Shown piece after piece: positions 52,879 through 61,664 of a stretch of 64,000 nt of DNA (position 1 is its first letter; every line of letters begins with the position of its first letter). The position numbers and the translations under genes are program-made. Location: positions 62,001-126,000 of the forward strand of contig NZ_JAZLIO010000022.1 of assembly GCF_045617425.1 (NCBI RefSeq), written 5' to 3'. The notes below the pieces were generated by a model. It did no database searches and was not told the origin of the DNA. It was given only the letters and a program-made list of their open reading frames with translations. The DNA is from Carnobacterium_B sp045617425. Lineage in GTDB: Bacteria > Bacillota > Bacilli > Lactobacillales > Carnobacteriaceae.

Positions 52879-54234
52879 TTATTTAGCTAATTGATCTTCT
52901 TGATCACAAGCAGCTTGAGCTAAAATGTTCAAGTAGTTCCAAGGACGATCAAAATAAGGTTGGAAGAAGAAATCAACATAAGCTAGATCTTCAATCGTCA
53001 TTTTATTTTGAATCGCTAATGATAATGTGTTAGCAGAAGCTGTCACATCATATTTAGACATGATTTGTCCACCAACGATACGGTTTGTTCCTACTTCATA
53101 AACTAATTTCATGAAAACTTCTTCAGTTGTTGGCATAAATTCTGGACGGTAGTTGTCTTTAACGAAAACTGCACGAACATCTAAACCAAAGTGGGCAGCA
53201 CTATTAACGTTTACCCCAGTTGATCCAATATTGTATCCAAACAAGTACAAACCAGAAGTTGATTGCGTTCCTCTGTATTTCACTTTAGGTTCGATAATGT
53301 TTTTACCTACTAAAGTACCCATACGAACAGCGTTAGTTGCTAAAGGAATGTAAGCTGCACCGCCATTTGGATTGTAATGAACTGCACAACTGTCTCCAGC
53401 TGCATAAATGTCTTTGTTGCTGGTTCTCATATATTCATCAACTAGGATTGCGCCATTTGGCATCATGTCAACTTTATCTTTTAATAGTTCATTGTTTGGA
53501 CGGAATCCAACACATAAAATAACTAAATCTGCTTCGTATTCGCCTTTTGGAGTAGTTACAGATTTAACTGAACCATTTTCATCAGCGTTGAAAGAAGTTA
53601 CAGCTTGGTTTAATGCTAATTTGATTCCACGTTCTTCTAAAGTGCTTTCTAATACGTCAGTAAATTCTGGATCTAGGTATTTGTTAAGAATACGATCTAA
53701 TCCATCAATTAATGTAACTTCTTTACCTGATTGTTCAAAAGCTTCTACTAACTCAATCCCGATGTATCCTCCACCAACGATAACAACTTTTTTAGCTGTT
53801 AGGTTTTGTTTGATAACTTCTTCTGCTTGGTTATAGTTTTTACATAATAAAACATTTTTAGTGTCAATACCAGGAATCGGCGGTATAATCGGCCATGAAC
53901 CTGTTGTGTTCACTAATTTATCGTAAGATTCTTCAAATACTTCACCAGTATTCATGTTTTCTACAGTTACTTTTTTAGCTTCAGTATCAATGCTTTTAAC
54001 ATTGTGTTCCATTTTAACACTTGCACCCATTTGAGTTAATTCTTCAGGGTTAGAATAAAATAAACCAGCAGGATCTTTTACAACTCCACCAACATACATT
54101 GCAATTCCACAAGATAAGAACGAAACATTGTCATTTCTTTCAAAAACAGATACTTCCACAGATGGATTTTCTTTTAAGATTGTTTTAACAGCTGAGGTAC
54201 CAGCATGTGTACATCCAATAACGACTACTTTCAT
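52879..54234 (-). CDS. nox: Water-forming NADH oxidase
   Basis: This 451-residue flavoprotein reduces oxygen to water with NADH, restoring NAD during aerobic fermentation. It has the FAD-binding N-terminus (KVVVIGCTHAGTSAVKTIL) and the single redox cysteine in VSFLSCGIAMYVGG (residue 42), which separates water-forming Nox from disulfide reductases. The NADH-binding VVIVGGGYIGIELVEAFEQ, the second FAD motif IYAAGDSCA and a C-terminal dimerisation domain are also present. CoA-disulfide reductases share the fold, so the reaction is by best fit. AGGAGG precedes the ATG. Confidence 0.93.
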   Translation of the reverse strand: MKVVVIGCTHAGTSAVKTILKENPSVEVSVFERNDNVSFLSCGIAMYVGGVVKDPAGLFYSNPEELTQMGASVKMEHNVKSIDTEAKKVTVENMNTGEVFEESYDKLVNTTGSWPIIPPIPGIDTKNVLLCKNYNQAEEVIKQNLTAKKVVIVGGGYIGIELVEAFEQSGKEVTLIDGLDRILNKYLDPEFTDVLESTLEERGIKLALNQAVTSFNADENGSVKSVTTPKGEYEADLVILCVGFRPNNELLKDKVDMMPNGAILVDEYMRTSNKDIYAAGDSCAVHYNPNGGAAYIPLATNAVRMGTLVGKNIIEPKVKYRGTQSTSGLYLFGYNIGSTGVNVNSAAHFGLDVRAVFVKDNYRPEFMPTTEEVFMKLVYEVGTNRIVGGQIMSKYDVTASANTLSLAIQNKMTIEDLAYVDFFFQPYFDRPWNYLNILAQAACDQEDQLAK

Positions 54235-54263
54235 TATTTATATCCTCCTATAAGGCCATTTGA

Positions 54264-54291
54264 ATTATGTGATTGCATTCAGTCACCACAA
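54264..54291 (-). promoter_or_regulatory. Candidate nox promoter with overlapping imperfect dyad
   Basis: On the minus strand TTGTGG (54291-54286) and CATAAT (54269-54264) are 16 bases apart. An 18-base dyad, GTGATTGCATTCAGTCAC (54269-54286, 14 of 18 symmetric), fills the spacer. It is a plausible regulator site, but it does not match the Rex consensus. Confidence 0.35.
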
Positions 54292-54296
54292 AAAAA

Positions 54297-54341
54297 TTGT
54301 GATATAGTGTTCATACTTTCACTCTGAACACTATATCACAA
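54297..54341 (-). terminator. Long perfect hairpin between yueF and nox
   Basis: TTGTGATATAGTGTTCA and its exact complement form a 17-bp stem around an 11-base loop, followed on the minus strand by seven T. It lies 37 bases behind the yueF stop codon, so a terminator is the first reading. The arms are A/T-rich and contain a TGATATAGT extended -10 that could drive nox; see the findings. Confidence 0.65.
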
Positions 54342-54377
54342 ACTATATAAAGAAAACAACAATTTATATGATCTTTT

Positions 54378-55472
54378 TTAAGTTGAAGCATGTTTTTTTC
54401 TTATCATAAACATATCTCTTAAATAGACAACAACCGTCTTAACTACTGCATATGTTGGAACTCCTAAGATCATTCCAAGGATGCCTGCAATGTTTCCTGC
54501 AACTAACAACAATACAATAATAGTTAATGGATGGATTGATAATGTTTTCCCAATCACATTTGGTGAAATAAACGCACTGTCAATTTGTTGCACCACTAAT
54601 ACTACAAGCGCCACTAGTAAAGCTTGTGTTGGAGAAATCGTTAAAGCGATAAAGACTGCAGGGGCTGCCCCAATATAAGGACCGATATAAGGAATAATAT
54701 TTGTAACTCCTGCAATGATCCCTAATAATAATCCGTAAGGCATTCCTGTAATCAAATAACCTAAATACGTAAATATTGCTACAAATAAGCAAACTAAGGC
54801 TTGCCCACTAATATAAGAAGCAATTGTTTCATTCATTTGTCCTAATAATTCAATCATTTGGCCTCTATACTCTTTCGGAAAAAATTTAGCCACCGCTGGT
54901 CGAAAGTGTTTTCCATCTTTAAACATATAAAATAAGATGATCGGCACAGTGAAAATGACGATTGTAGTATTCGCTAATGCGCCTACTAAAGTTCCAACAC
55001 TTGCAGTCAATGTTGTGAAAATTGTATTAGCGATATTTTCAATGGAGAGATCCATGGTACCTAAACTTTTTTCTAACTCAAAGTTTTCAAGCATTGGTCC
55101 TTGTAAAAGTTCATTAGAAAAATCTTCTAGTGTTTTTAAAAATGACGGTATGCTCGTAATTAGTTCCCCAACTTGTTCTAATAAATTAGGAATAACTGAA
55201 ACCGCTGAAAACACTATAAAACCAAGGAATAATAGAAAAACGATGATGATTCCATATTTTCGTTTGATTTTGATTTTTTCTAATTGACCAATTACTGGAT
55301 TTAACAAGTAATATAAAAAACCTGCTACAATAAGAGGTGTAAACAACGTCGAAACAAATGTTGTCAACGGTTGGAAAATAAATTCAATTTTAGTGCTCAT
55401 AAATATTAATGTTGCACTCACTAATAGCCAAACTGTCCAAAACATTAATTTTGATTTTTTAAAATAATCCAT
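54378..55472 (-). CDS. AI-2E family membrane transporter (YueF-like)
   Basis: This 364-residue polytopic protein of family PF01594 has about eight membrane helices, with the conserved PYGLLLGIIAGVTNIIPYIG, the GPYIGAAPAVFIAL region and QQIDSAFISPNVIGKTLSIH. Some members export autoinducer-2 or act as sodium/proton antiporters; for this one the substrate is unknown. GAGAGGA lies upstream of the ATG. It follows the M42 peptidase gene by 21 bases, so the two form an operon. Confidence 0.88.
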   Translation of the reverse strand: MDYFKKSKLMFWTVWLLVSATLIFMSTKIEFIFQPLTTFVSTLFTPLIVAGFLYYLLNPVIGQLEKIKIKRKYGIIIVFLLFLGFIVFSAVSVIPNLLEQVGELITSIPSFLKTLEDFSNELLQGPMLENFELEKSLGTMDLSIENIANTIFTTLTASVGTLVGALANTTIVIFTVPIILFYMFKDGKHFRPAVAKFFPKEYRGQMIELLGQMNETIASYISGQALVCLFVAIFTYLGYLITGMPYGLLLGIIAGVTNIIPYIGPYIGAAPAVFIALTISPTQALLVALVVLVVQQIDSAFISPNVIGKTLSIHPLTIIVLLLVAGNIAGILGMILGVPTYAVVKTVVVYLRDMFMIRKKHAST

Positions 55473-55493
55473 AAAAAAATTAGTCCTCTCCGG

Positions 55494-56528
55494 TTAATCT
55501 TGCATACTGCTCATTAAATACTTCTCAATCAATTGTTCTGTTGCTATGATCGACTCCTCATGGGTTCTTTCATAAGCATGGCTAGCTTCGATTCCTGCAC
55601 CTACTAGTGCATGACGAACATCCGCCCCAGCTTTCATAGCTGCAGATGCATCACTGCCGTAAAAAGGATAAATATCAAGTTGGTAAGGAATTTTTTCATC
55701 TTCACAAATTTGAGTTAGTTTTTTTCTCATTTCATAATGATAAGGACCACTTCCATCTTTGACACATATAGATACAGAGTATTCGTCCGTTTGTTGGTCG
55801 TCTCCCATTGCACCCATGTCAACCGCTAAATATTCAACCACTTTATCAGAGATATTCGAATTTCCACCATATCCAATTTCTTCATTCGTAGAAATATAAA
55901 AGTGAGTTGTATAAGGTAAATTTGTTTTTTCAGAGCTTATTTTTTTTAAAAATTGTAATAATATAGCTACGCTTACTTTGTCATCTAAATGACGCGATTT
56001 AATATAGCCATTAGCTGTAATTTCAGTTCTAGGATCAAAACTGATAAAGTCCCCGATAGAAATACCAAGTGCTTTTGTTTCCTCTTTAGTGTGTACTTTT
56101 TCATCAATCCGAACTTCCATATTATCTTGATTTCTCTCAGCAGTTCCTGCATCTTTATAAACGTGTACACTAGTTTGGTGCATCAAAATCGTACCAGATA
56201 TATTCCCTTTAGCTGTATGTATCGTACAATACTCACCTTCAATAGCGTTGTAACGAAACCCTCCAATTAGATCTAATTTAAGACGTCCATTTGGTTTGAT
56301 TGCTCTTACCATTGCTCCTAATGTGTCTACATGTGCTGTTACAAAACGTTGTTTTTGATGGTCTGTTCCTTTTACGGTAACCATTAAACTACCTTTGTTT
56401 GTTTTTTTTGCTTCATATCCTATTTGTTTTAAATAGTTTTCAATGAAAGCGATGATTTCATACGTGTTCCCTGTTGGAGAAGGGATCTTTGTTAATTTTT
56501 CAACCAGCTGAATCGTTTTTTCATCCAT
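55494..56528 (-). CDS. M42 family metallopeptidase (glutamyl/cellulase-type aminopeptidase)
   Basis: This 344-residue di-zinc aminopeptidase has metal ligands and catalytic residues in VTAHVDTLGAMVRA, SRHLDDKVSVAIL, the EE pair in STNEEIGYGGNSNI, AVDMGAMGDD and ASHAYERTHEES. M42 enzymes form large tetrahedral dodecamers that trim peptides in the cytosol. The start is the ATG at 56528, with GGTGG 8 bases upstream; an ATG five codons earlier lies too close to its own AGGA. Confidence 0.93.
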   Translation of the reverse strand: MDEKTIQLVEKLTKIPSPTGNTYEIIAFIENYLKQIGYEAKKTNKGSLMVTVKGTDHQKQRFVTAHVDTLGAMVRAIKPNGRLKLDLIGGFRYNAIEGEYCTIHTAKGNISGTILMHQTSVHVYKDAGTAERNQDNMEVRIDEKVHTKEETKALGISIGDFISFDPRTEITANGYIKSRHLDDKVSVAILLQFLKKISSEKTNLPYTTHFYISTNEEIGYGGNSNISDKVVEYLAVDMGAMGDDQQTDEYSVSICVKDGSGPYHYEMRKKLTQICEDEKIPYQLDIYPFYGSDASAAMKAGADVRHALVGAGIEASHAYERTHEESIIATEQLIEKYLMSSMQD

Positions 56529-56682
56529 TATATTAACCACCATTCCTATAAATTATACTCTTTAGTATAGTTCATCCATCGAAATAAATAAAGAAGCTCT
56601 GAATAAAAGCTGTATCTGTTTTCTTATAGATTCCTTTTATTAGTTATGGTACGATTTTAACTAAATAGAAAGAAGGGATATT

Positions 56683-57117
56683 ATGAAATTTATTTGGACA
56701 ACGGATCTAAGTTCTAATAATTATAAAGATGCTATAAAAATTAGAAAAAAAGTATTTGTCGAAGAACAGCTTGTTCCACCAGAATTAGAAATTGATGACT
56801 TAGAAGACCAAACACTACATGTCATCGGCTACTTAGAAAATAAAGCAGTTTCCACAGCAAGAATCTACAAAAAAAATACAACTACATTCAAAATCCAACG
56901 AGTAGCTGTTTTAATGGACTTTCGTAAAAAGAATTTAGGTCATGAATTAATGATAGAAATAGAACGGTTTGCTAAAACAAAGGAATTTAATACACTCATG
57001 CTTGATGCACAAGACCATGCCTTAACTTTTTATGAAAAATTAGGTTATCAAGTTGAAGGTGAAGGTTTTATGGATGCGGGCATCCCCCATCATTTGATGA
57101 TTAAAAAGCTAAATTAA
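56683..57117 (+). CDS. GNAT family N-acetyltransferase
   Basis: This 144-residue GNAT domain has an N-terminal strand-helix with IRKKVFVEEQLVPPELEIDD, the acetyl-CoA motif FKIQRVAVLMDFRKKNLGHE and the C-terminal ALTFYEKLGYQVEGE. The pattern resembles ElaA/YjcF-like proteins. The substrate is unknown. The ATG has an AGAAGGGA site. It is a single gene converging on the DUF3006 gene. Confidence 0.9.
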   Translation: MKFIWTTDLSSNNYKDAIKIRKKVFVEEQLVPPELEIDDLEDQTLHVIGYLENKAVSTARIYKKNTTTFKIQRVAVLMDFRKKNLGHELMIEIERFAKTKEFNTLMLDAQDHALTFYEKLGYQVEGEGFMDAGIPHHLMIKKLN

Positions 57118-57142
57118 TCATCAAACAAATCCTGTACAACCC

Positions 57143-57184
57143 AAAAAGCACTGAAAAACATAATATGTTTTTCAGTGCTTTTTT
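57143..57184. terminator. Bidirectional terminator between the GNAT and DUF3006 genes
   Basis: AAAAAGCACTGAAAAACAT and ATGTTTTTCAGTGCTTTTT form a 19-bp stem with a 3-base loop and T runs on both strands. On the minus strand it ends the long relQ-to-DUF3006 gene run. Confidence 0.85.
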
Positions 57185-57419
57185 ATCGTTTTTTATTTAA
57201 AAGCTTTGCTCTCTTTTGCTTCATTTTAGCAAATCTTTCTTCTGTTTCTTTTTTTAAAGGCTTAATAGAAATAATTCGTTCATCTTCGATAGTCACTTCA
57301 TACAACTCACCAAGGCGATAATTTTCTGGTAAGCGATCTTTTTTCACATGAACTAAAGGTCCTTCATCAGGTATAAAACGAGCCAATTCACCTTCTATTT
57401 CTTCAAGTACCATCTTCAT
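57183..57419 (-). CDS. DUF3006 domain protein
   Basis: This 78-residue protein has the DUF3006 pattern: MVLEEIEGELARFIPDEGPL, then HVKKDRLPENYRLGELYEVT, and a very basic tail (KMKQKRAKLLNKKR). DUF3006 proteins are usually encoded next to ComEC-like metallo-beta-lactamase hydrolases, as here, where the start overlaps the hydrolase gene by 17 bases. The function is unknown. The ATG at 57419 is chosen for its GGGAGAG site; an ATG two codons later is also possible. Confidence 0.85.
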   Translation of the reverse strand: MKMVLEEIEGELARFIPDEGPLVHVKKDRLPENYRLGELYEVTIEDERIISIKPLKKETEERFAKMKQKRAKLLNKKR

Positions 57420-58425
57420 CAGGGTTCTCTCCCTTTTCAGTGTGAATACTATAGGTTCCATCTTCATGAACCGTTAAAGTAATCGTACCATATTCGATTG
57501 TCCCATAAATTGGAATAGCCAGTCTTTTTAATCGGCCAATCGCTTCTTCACCAGGATGTCCATAACTGTTAGATTCCCCTGCTGAAAAAATCGCCAACTC
57601 AGGTTGACTTGCCTGAATCCATTCTTCACCAGTGCTGGTGTCTGATCCATGATGTCCCATCAAAATGAAGTCAGCAGTTACATTTGCTCCAGATTCAATA
57701 ATTTCTTTTTCAATACTTTGAGAAGCATCCCCACTGAATAATCCACTTACTTGATTAACAGTAATTTTGGTCACGATTGAATCATCATTTTGGTCATTAT
57801 CTGACTGGTCATTAGGACTGAGTACATCGATTTGAAAAGGCCCTACTTGATGCTTTTCTCCAGTTTTAGGTTCAGTATAGATTGCACTACTTGCATCTAC
57901 AGCATCTAATACCCGTTCGTAAATCTTACTGGTGGCATCATTTCCATTCATCCAGACTTCTTTCACATCATAATAATTGATGATAAGATCTCCATACCCA
58001 ATATGATCTGAATCATTATGAGTAAATATAAGAAGATCAATCGTTCCGCCTGTTCCAATGTATTCATCAAGCTGTTGAATAATTTTCTTATCTTTGTCTT
58101 CATAACGCCCGCTATCTATTAAAATAGTTGTGCCGTCTTTCGCTTGAATAAGAGTTGCTGATCCTTGATTTGCATCTAAAAAACGGATCGTTGTTTCTTG
58201 ATTTTTTGTCTTATCTACTTCTTCTTTTTCTTCTGGCTGAAAAATGGTGATCAGTTCTTCTTTAAACTGCTCTATTTTTCCACTTAAAGAAAGGTCAGAC
58301 TGTTTATTTTCTCCTAGAAATAATCCCATGAAGAAAACCAATAAGAGTACGACACCGGTGGAAATTAATTTTGTTTTTTGTTCTTTTTGTTTTTTTGTGA
58401 TCTTTTTTTTCTTTCTATTTGCCAC
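57403..58425 (-). CDS. ComEC-like metallo-beta-lactamase fold hydrolase, membrane-anchored
   Basis: This 340-residue protein has a basic N-terminus and one membrane helix (about residues 21-40), then an extracytoplasmic MBL domain. Metal-binding motifs are FTHNDSDHIGYGDL (a ComEC-like variant of HxHxDH) and LMGHHGSDTSTGEEW. Related domains in ComEC degrade one DNA strand during uptake, but this protein lacks the ComEC channel, so it is a stand-alone hydrolase with unknown substrate. The start is a GTG with GAGGATG 8 bases upstream. Confidence 0.9.
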   Translation of the reverse strand: MANRKKKKITKKQKEQKTKLISTGVVLLLVFFMGLFLGENKQSDLSLSGKIEQFKEELITIFQPEEKEEVDKTKNQETTIRFLDANQGSATLIQAKDGTTILIDSGRYEDKDKKIIQQLDEYIGTGGTIDLLIFTHNDSDHIGYGDLIINYYDVKEVWMNGNDATSKIYERVLDAVDASSAIYTEPKTGEKHQVGPFQIDVLSPNDQSDNDQNDDSIVTKITVNQVSGLFSGDASQSIEKEIIESGANVTADFILMGHHGSDTSTGEEWIQASQPELAIFSAGESNSYGHPGEEAIGRLKRLAIPIYGTIEYGTITLTVHEDGTYSIHTEKGENPDEDGT

Positions 58426-58497
58426 AGATGTTCATCCTCTTCTAGCGCAAATACGTCTATCTTGTTTAGTTGTATTTACTATTTCAGTAATGCAGTT

Positions 58498-59862
58498 CTA
58501 GACTAAATAATTCATAAATAATGCAGCAATATTAAAGTATATCAGCACACTAGTTAAATCAGTGAGCGTCGTGATAAATGGACCACTAGCCACTGCCGGA
58601 TCAAATCCTATTCTTTCCATTAAGATAGGTATGAAACTACCCGCAAGATTGGCAATTGTGATAGCTGCCAGCATTGCAATACCAATTACTAGTCCTAAAA
58701 TGTAATTTTGTTGCCATAGTCCTACTGCTAAAAAAATCGTAACTCCTGTTACCACACCAGTAATTAAACCGGATGCTATTTCACTCAAAATCAATTTTCT
58801 AAAACTTCTCTTGTTATCGTCGCTGTCTGCTAATTTACGGACAGCTACAGCTAATGATTGGGTCCCTGCGTTACCCGCAGTTCCTGTAATCAACGATATA
58901 AAAACAGCTAAAATACTTGCTTCACTGATCATTTCTTCATAATTGCTAATTAAAGTAGATGTGCCAATGCCAAGGAATAATAATATGATTAACCATGGAA
59001 GCCTTTTTGAAGCAACAACAAATGGATTTTCCGATTTTTCATCTACATCGACCCCAGCTAACCCAGAGTAATCGCTGGCAGCCTCATCATTAATTACATC
59101 AATAATATCATCAATCGTGATGATTCCAATTAATCGTTCTTCATTGTCTACTACTGGAATAGCTAAAAAGTCATAGTCTTGCATTGTACGTGCTACATCT
59201 CTTTGGTCATCATTCACATTGACGTACACTAGGCGGTCTCCCATGATGTCGGAGATCATTTCATCGTCTTCGTGTACGATTAAATCTCTTAATGAGATTA
59301 CGCCCACTAATTTCCTATTCAGTTCTACCACGTACACATAATAGATTGTCTCAGCTTCTGGCGCTTTCTTTTTTAAAATGGCCATTGCTGATTTTATAGT
59401 TTGATTCGCAAAAATCGAGATGTATTCGGTTGTCATTATTGAACCTGCAGTATCATCTTCATAATTCAATAACTTTTTAATACCGTCCGAATCCTCTGAT
59501 GGCATCAAATTTAAATATTTTTTGATTGTCGCTGGTTCTAATTGATTCAACATATCTACCGCGTTATCTCTGTACATCTCACTTAACATATCTGCAGCAT
59601 ACTGAGGATTCATTTCTTCTAAATATTTTTCAACGGATTCTTCTTCTTCCTCAAGAACTTCAAACATATCCGCCATTTCTTTAGGAGATAAAAAGTTATA
59701 TAAATTTAATCGTTCATTGTCTGATAAAGAAAGATAGAATTGGCTTTGTTCGTATACGTGTAAGTCTAAAAAGTTTTCTCTAAATAGGGTAATTTCTTGG
59801 GCATTTAAATAACCTTTTAATTGCTCTATTTGCTCTTCAAATTCCATTTGTACTTCTTTCAA
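58498..59862 (-). CDS. mgtE: Magnesium transporter MgtE
   Basis: This 454-residue magnesium channel has the acidic N domain (MNPQYAADMLSEMYRDNAVD), two CBS domains (from AGSIMTTEYISI to VDNEERLIGIITIDDIIDVI) and a C-terminal membrane domain of five helices with GTAGNAGTQSLAVAVR and NLAGSFIPILMERIGFDPAV, which line the pore. The start is a TTG with AGGGGTG upstream; an ATG five codons later has a weaker site. It follows the rluD-like gene by 29 bases. Confidence 0.95.
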   Translation of the reverse strand: MKEVQMEFEEQIEQLKGYLNAQEITLFRENFLDLHVYEQSQFYLSLSDNERLNLYNFLSPKEMADMFEVLEEEEESVEKYLEEMNPQYAADMLSEMYRDNAVDMLNQLEPATIKKYLNLMPSEDSDGIKKLLNYEDDTAGSIMTTEYISIFANQTIKSAMAILKKKAPEAETIYYVYVVELNRKLVGVISLRDLIVHEDDEMISDIMGDRLVYVNVNDDQRDVARTMQDYDFLAIPVVDNEERLIGIITIDDIIDVINDEAASDYSGLAGVDVDEKSENPFVVASKRLPWLIILLFLGIGTSTLISNYEEMISEASILAVFISLITGTAGNAGTQSLAVAVRKLADSDDNKRSFRKLILSEIASGLITGVVTGVTIFLAVGLWQQNYILGLVIGIAMLAAITIANLAGSFIPILMERIGFDPAVASGPFITTLTDLTSVLIYFNIAALFMNYLV

Positions 59863-59891
59863 GGGCTACACCCCTTTCTAAGTTCGCTCCA

Positions 59892-60803
59892 TTAACTATT
59901 AACCTCTTGCTGTTCATGTTGATGTAGCCATTGGGCAATATCTTCTGGGTAATCTAGTTCAAGATATATTTGTTCATTTGTAAAAGGATGACTAAAGTTT
60001 AGTTCTCTGCAATGCAGCGCCTGCCTCGTTATCCAAGTATTTTTTTCACCACCATATAAGTCATCACCCATTAACGGATGACCGATATGGGCAAAATGCA
60101 CTCTGATTTGATGGGTCCTGCCGGTGTGCAATTGAATATCAACTAAAGTAGCATGTGGAAAAGATCCTTTGATCCAATATTCAGTTAACGCTTCTTTACC
60201 AGATTCATGTGCTCTTCTAGTAATAATTGAATCAGTGGTGCGTGCGATTGGCGCATCAATAAATCCGTGTTCGGCTTTTTCCAACTGCCCACTGATTAAG
60301 GCAGTATATTTTTTTGTAATTTCTTTAGCTCTTAGTTTAGCATCCATTAGTGCATGTGCATATCCATGTTTAGCAAACAACATAAGCCCTGTTGTATCGC
60401 GGTCAAGTCTAGTCACAATATGAATAACTTGATCAGGGTAATTTTGACGTACGTAATAGCCCTTGACGCGATTAGCCATTGATCCTTCAGGATGTACTTG
60501 AGAAGGTACTGAGGCTACCCCATAAGGTTTATTTACAACTAAATAGTGCTCATCTTCGTATACGATATCAATAGGGATATCAATAGGGACAGTTGTTTCA
60601 TGAGGAGCTTCATCAGGGATGGTAACTTTTACTTTATCTTTGTTATTTAAAAGATAGCGTACCGTTACTTCCATTTCATTGACTTCGATTTTCCCCCCAT
60701 GGAATTTTATTTTTGCTAGTAGACTACGTGAAATTCCTTTTGTTTTTAGAAAAGACTTCACTTGTAAACTAGTTGGCAAATCATAACTCCAACTAAATTT
60801 CAT
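59892..60803 (-). CDS. RluD-like 23S rRNA pseudouridine synthase
   Basis: This 303-residue enzyme of the RluA/RluD family has an S4-like N-terminus (LKTKGISRSLLAKIKFHGGK) and a catalytic domain with the essential aspartate in VTRLDRDTTGLMLFAKHGYA, then LHTGRTHQIRVHFAHIGHPL. The target uridine cannot be told. The ATG at 60803 overlaps the nadK stop by 11 bases, with GGAG upstream; a longer frame to 60893 lies inside nadK and is not supported. Confidence 0.93.
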   Translation of the reverse strand: MKFSWSYDLPTSLQVKSFLKTKGISRSLLAKIKFHGGKIEVNEMEVTVRYLLNNKDKVKVTIPDEAPHETTVPIDIPIDIVYEDEHYLVVNKPYGVASVPSQVHPEGSMANRVKGYYVRQNYPDQVIHIVTRLDRDTTGLMLFAKHGYAHALMDAKLRAKEITKKYTALISGQLEKAEHGFIDAPIARTTDSIITRRAHESGKEALTEYWIKGSFPHATLVDIQLHTGRTHQIRVHFAHIGHPLMGDDLYGGEKNTWITRQALHCRELNFSHPFTNEQIYLELDYPEDIAQWLHQHEQQEVNS

Positions 60804-61605
60804 ATTTTTTTTTCGCTCCAATAAAAGCATCTTCAACTCGACTCCAAAAATGAGTGTGTCTGTATCGAGCAAAGTGAATGCGTTCTTTCGCAATGCTATA
60901 AGTTAATTCAGTGATGTTCTTCTCAGAAGAAGTTAACTGGTCAATCGTTAAAACAAATCCTTCTGTAGTAAGTGGTTTTATTCTGATCCATTCATCTCGT
61001 GCCACAATTAAAGGTGATCCTAAGATGCGAAAAACACGATTATTAATTGGTGCAATTTCAGTCAACTGTAATGCTTCAAGACGTGGATGGATAACAGCTC
61101 CTCCAACAGACTTATTGTAACCTGTTGAACCAGTAGGCGTTGAGATGCACATTCCATCTCCCCTAAACCGCTCAAATAATTCGTCCTTTATAAAGACATC
61201 ACACACCATCGTTCCATCTATACGTTTCATTGTGGATTCATTTAAGGATAAAAAGTGAGAAGGTTCCTTTTGTCCTTGATATGTCACTTTTACATCAAGT
61301 AAAGGGTAACTAACACTTTCTCCCTTGTCCTTAAGCAAACTTGCGACGAGATCTTCTAGTTCATAATCTCGCCAATCAGTATAAAAGCCTAAATGTCCTG
61401 TATGTACTCCTACAAAGCGGACTTGATCAAGCATGTGGGCATACCTATGAAAGGCGGACAACAATGTTCCATCCCCACCAATCGTTACAACGACATCTGG
61501 ATTTTTATCATCTAACTGAAGACGGTTCTTCAAGCAGAGTATACGAAATTGTTCGGCTAGTTTTAAAGATTGCTCAACATTATTATTGACTACTGCTATT
61601 TTCAA
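60793..61605 (-). CDS. nadK: NAD kinase
   Basis: This 270-residue enzyme phosphorylates NAD to NADP. It has the GGDG motif in VVTIGGDGTLLSAFHRY, the substrate motif NESTMKRIDG and CISTPTGSTGYNKSVGGAV. It lies between relQ and the rluD-like gene, the same arrangement as the relQ operon of enterococci, which suggests joint control of NADP supply and alarmone synthesis. A GGGGGG site precedes the ATG. Confidence 0.97.
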   Translation of the reverse strand: MKIAVVNNNVEQSLKLAEQFRILCLKNRLQLDDKNPDVVVTIGGDGTLLSAFHRYAHMLDQVRFVGVHTGHLGFYTDWRDYELEDLVASLLKDKGESVSYPLLDVKVTYQGQKEPSHFLSLNESTMKRIDGTMVCDVFIKDELFERFRGDGMCISTPTGSTGYNKSVGGAVIHPRLEALQLTEIAPINNRVFRILGSPLIVARDEWIRIKPLTTEGFVLTIDQLTSSEKNITELTYSIAKERIHFARYRHTHFWSRVEDAFIGAKKKYEI

Positions 61606-61664
61606 TGTTGTCCCCCCTTTTTTTCATTTAAACACGTTGTTATTGTAGCTTCAATCAATATGCA

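Noticed and set aside
60804..60893. N-terminal extension of the rluD-like protein into nadK
   Set aside because: The added 30 residues lie fully inside nadK, lack a ribosome-binding site and do not look like the family.
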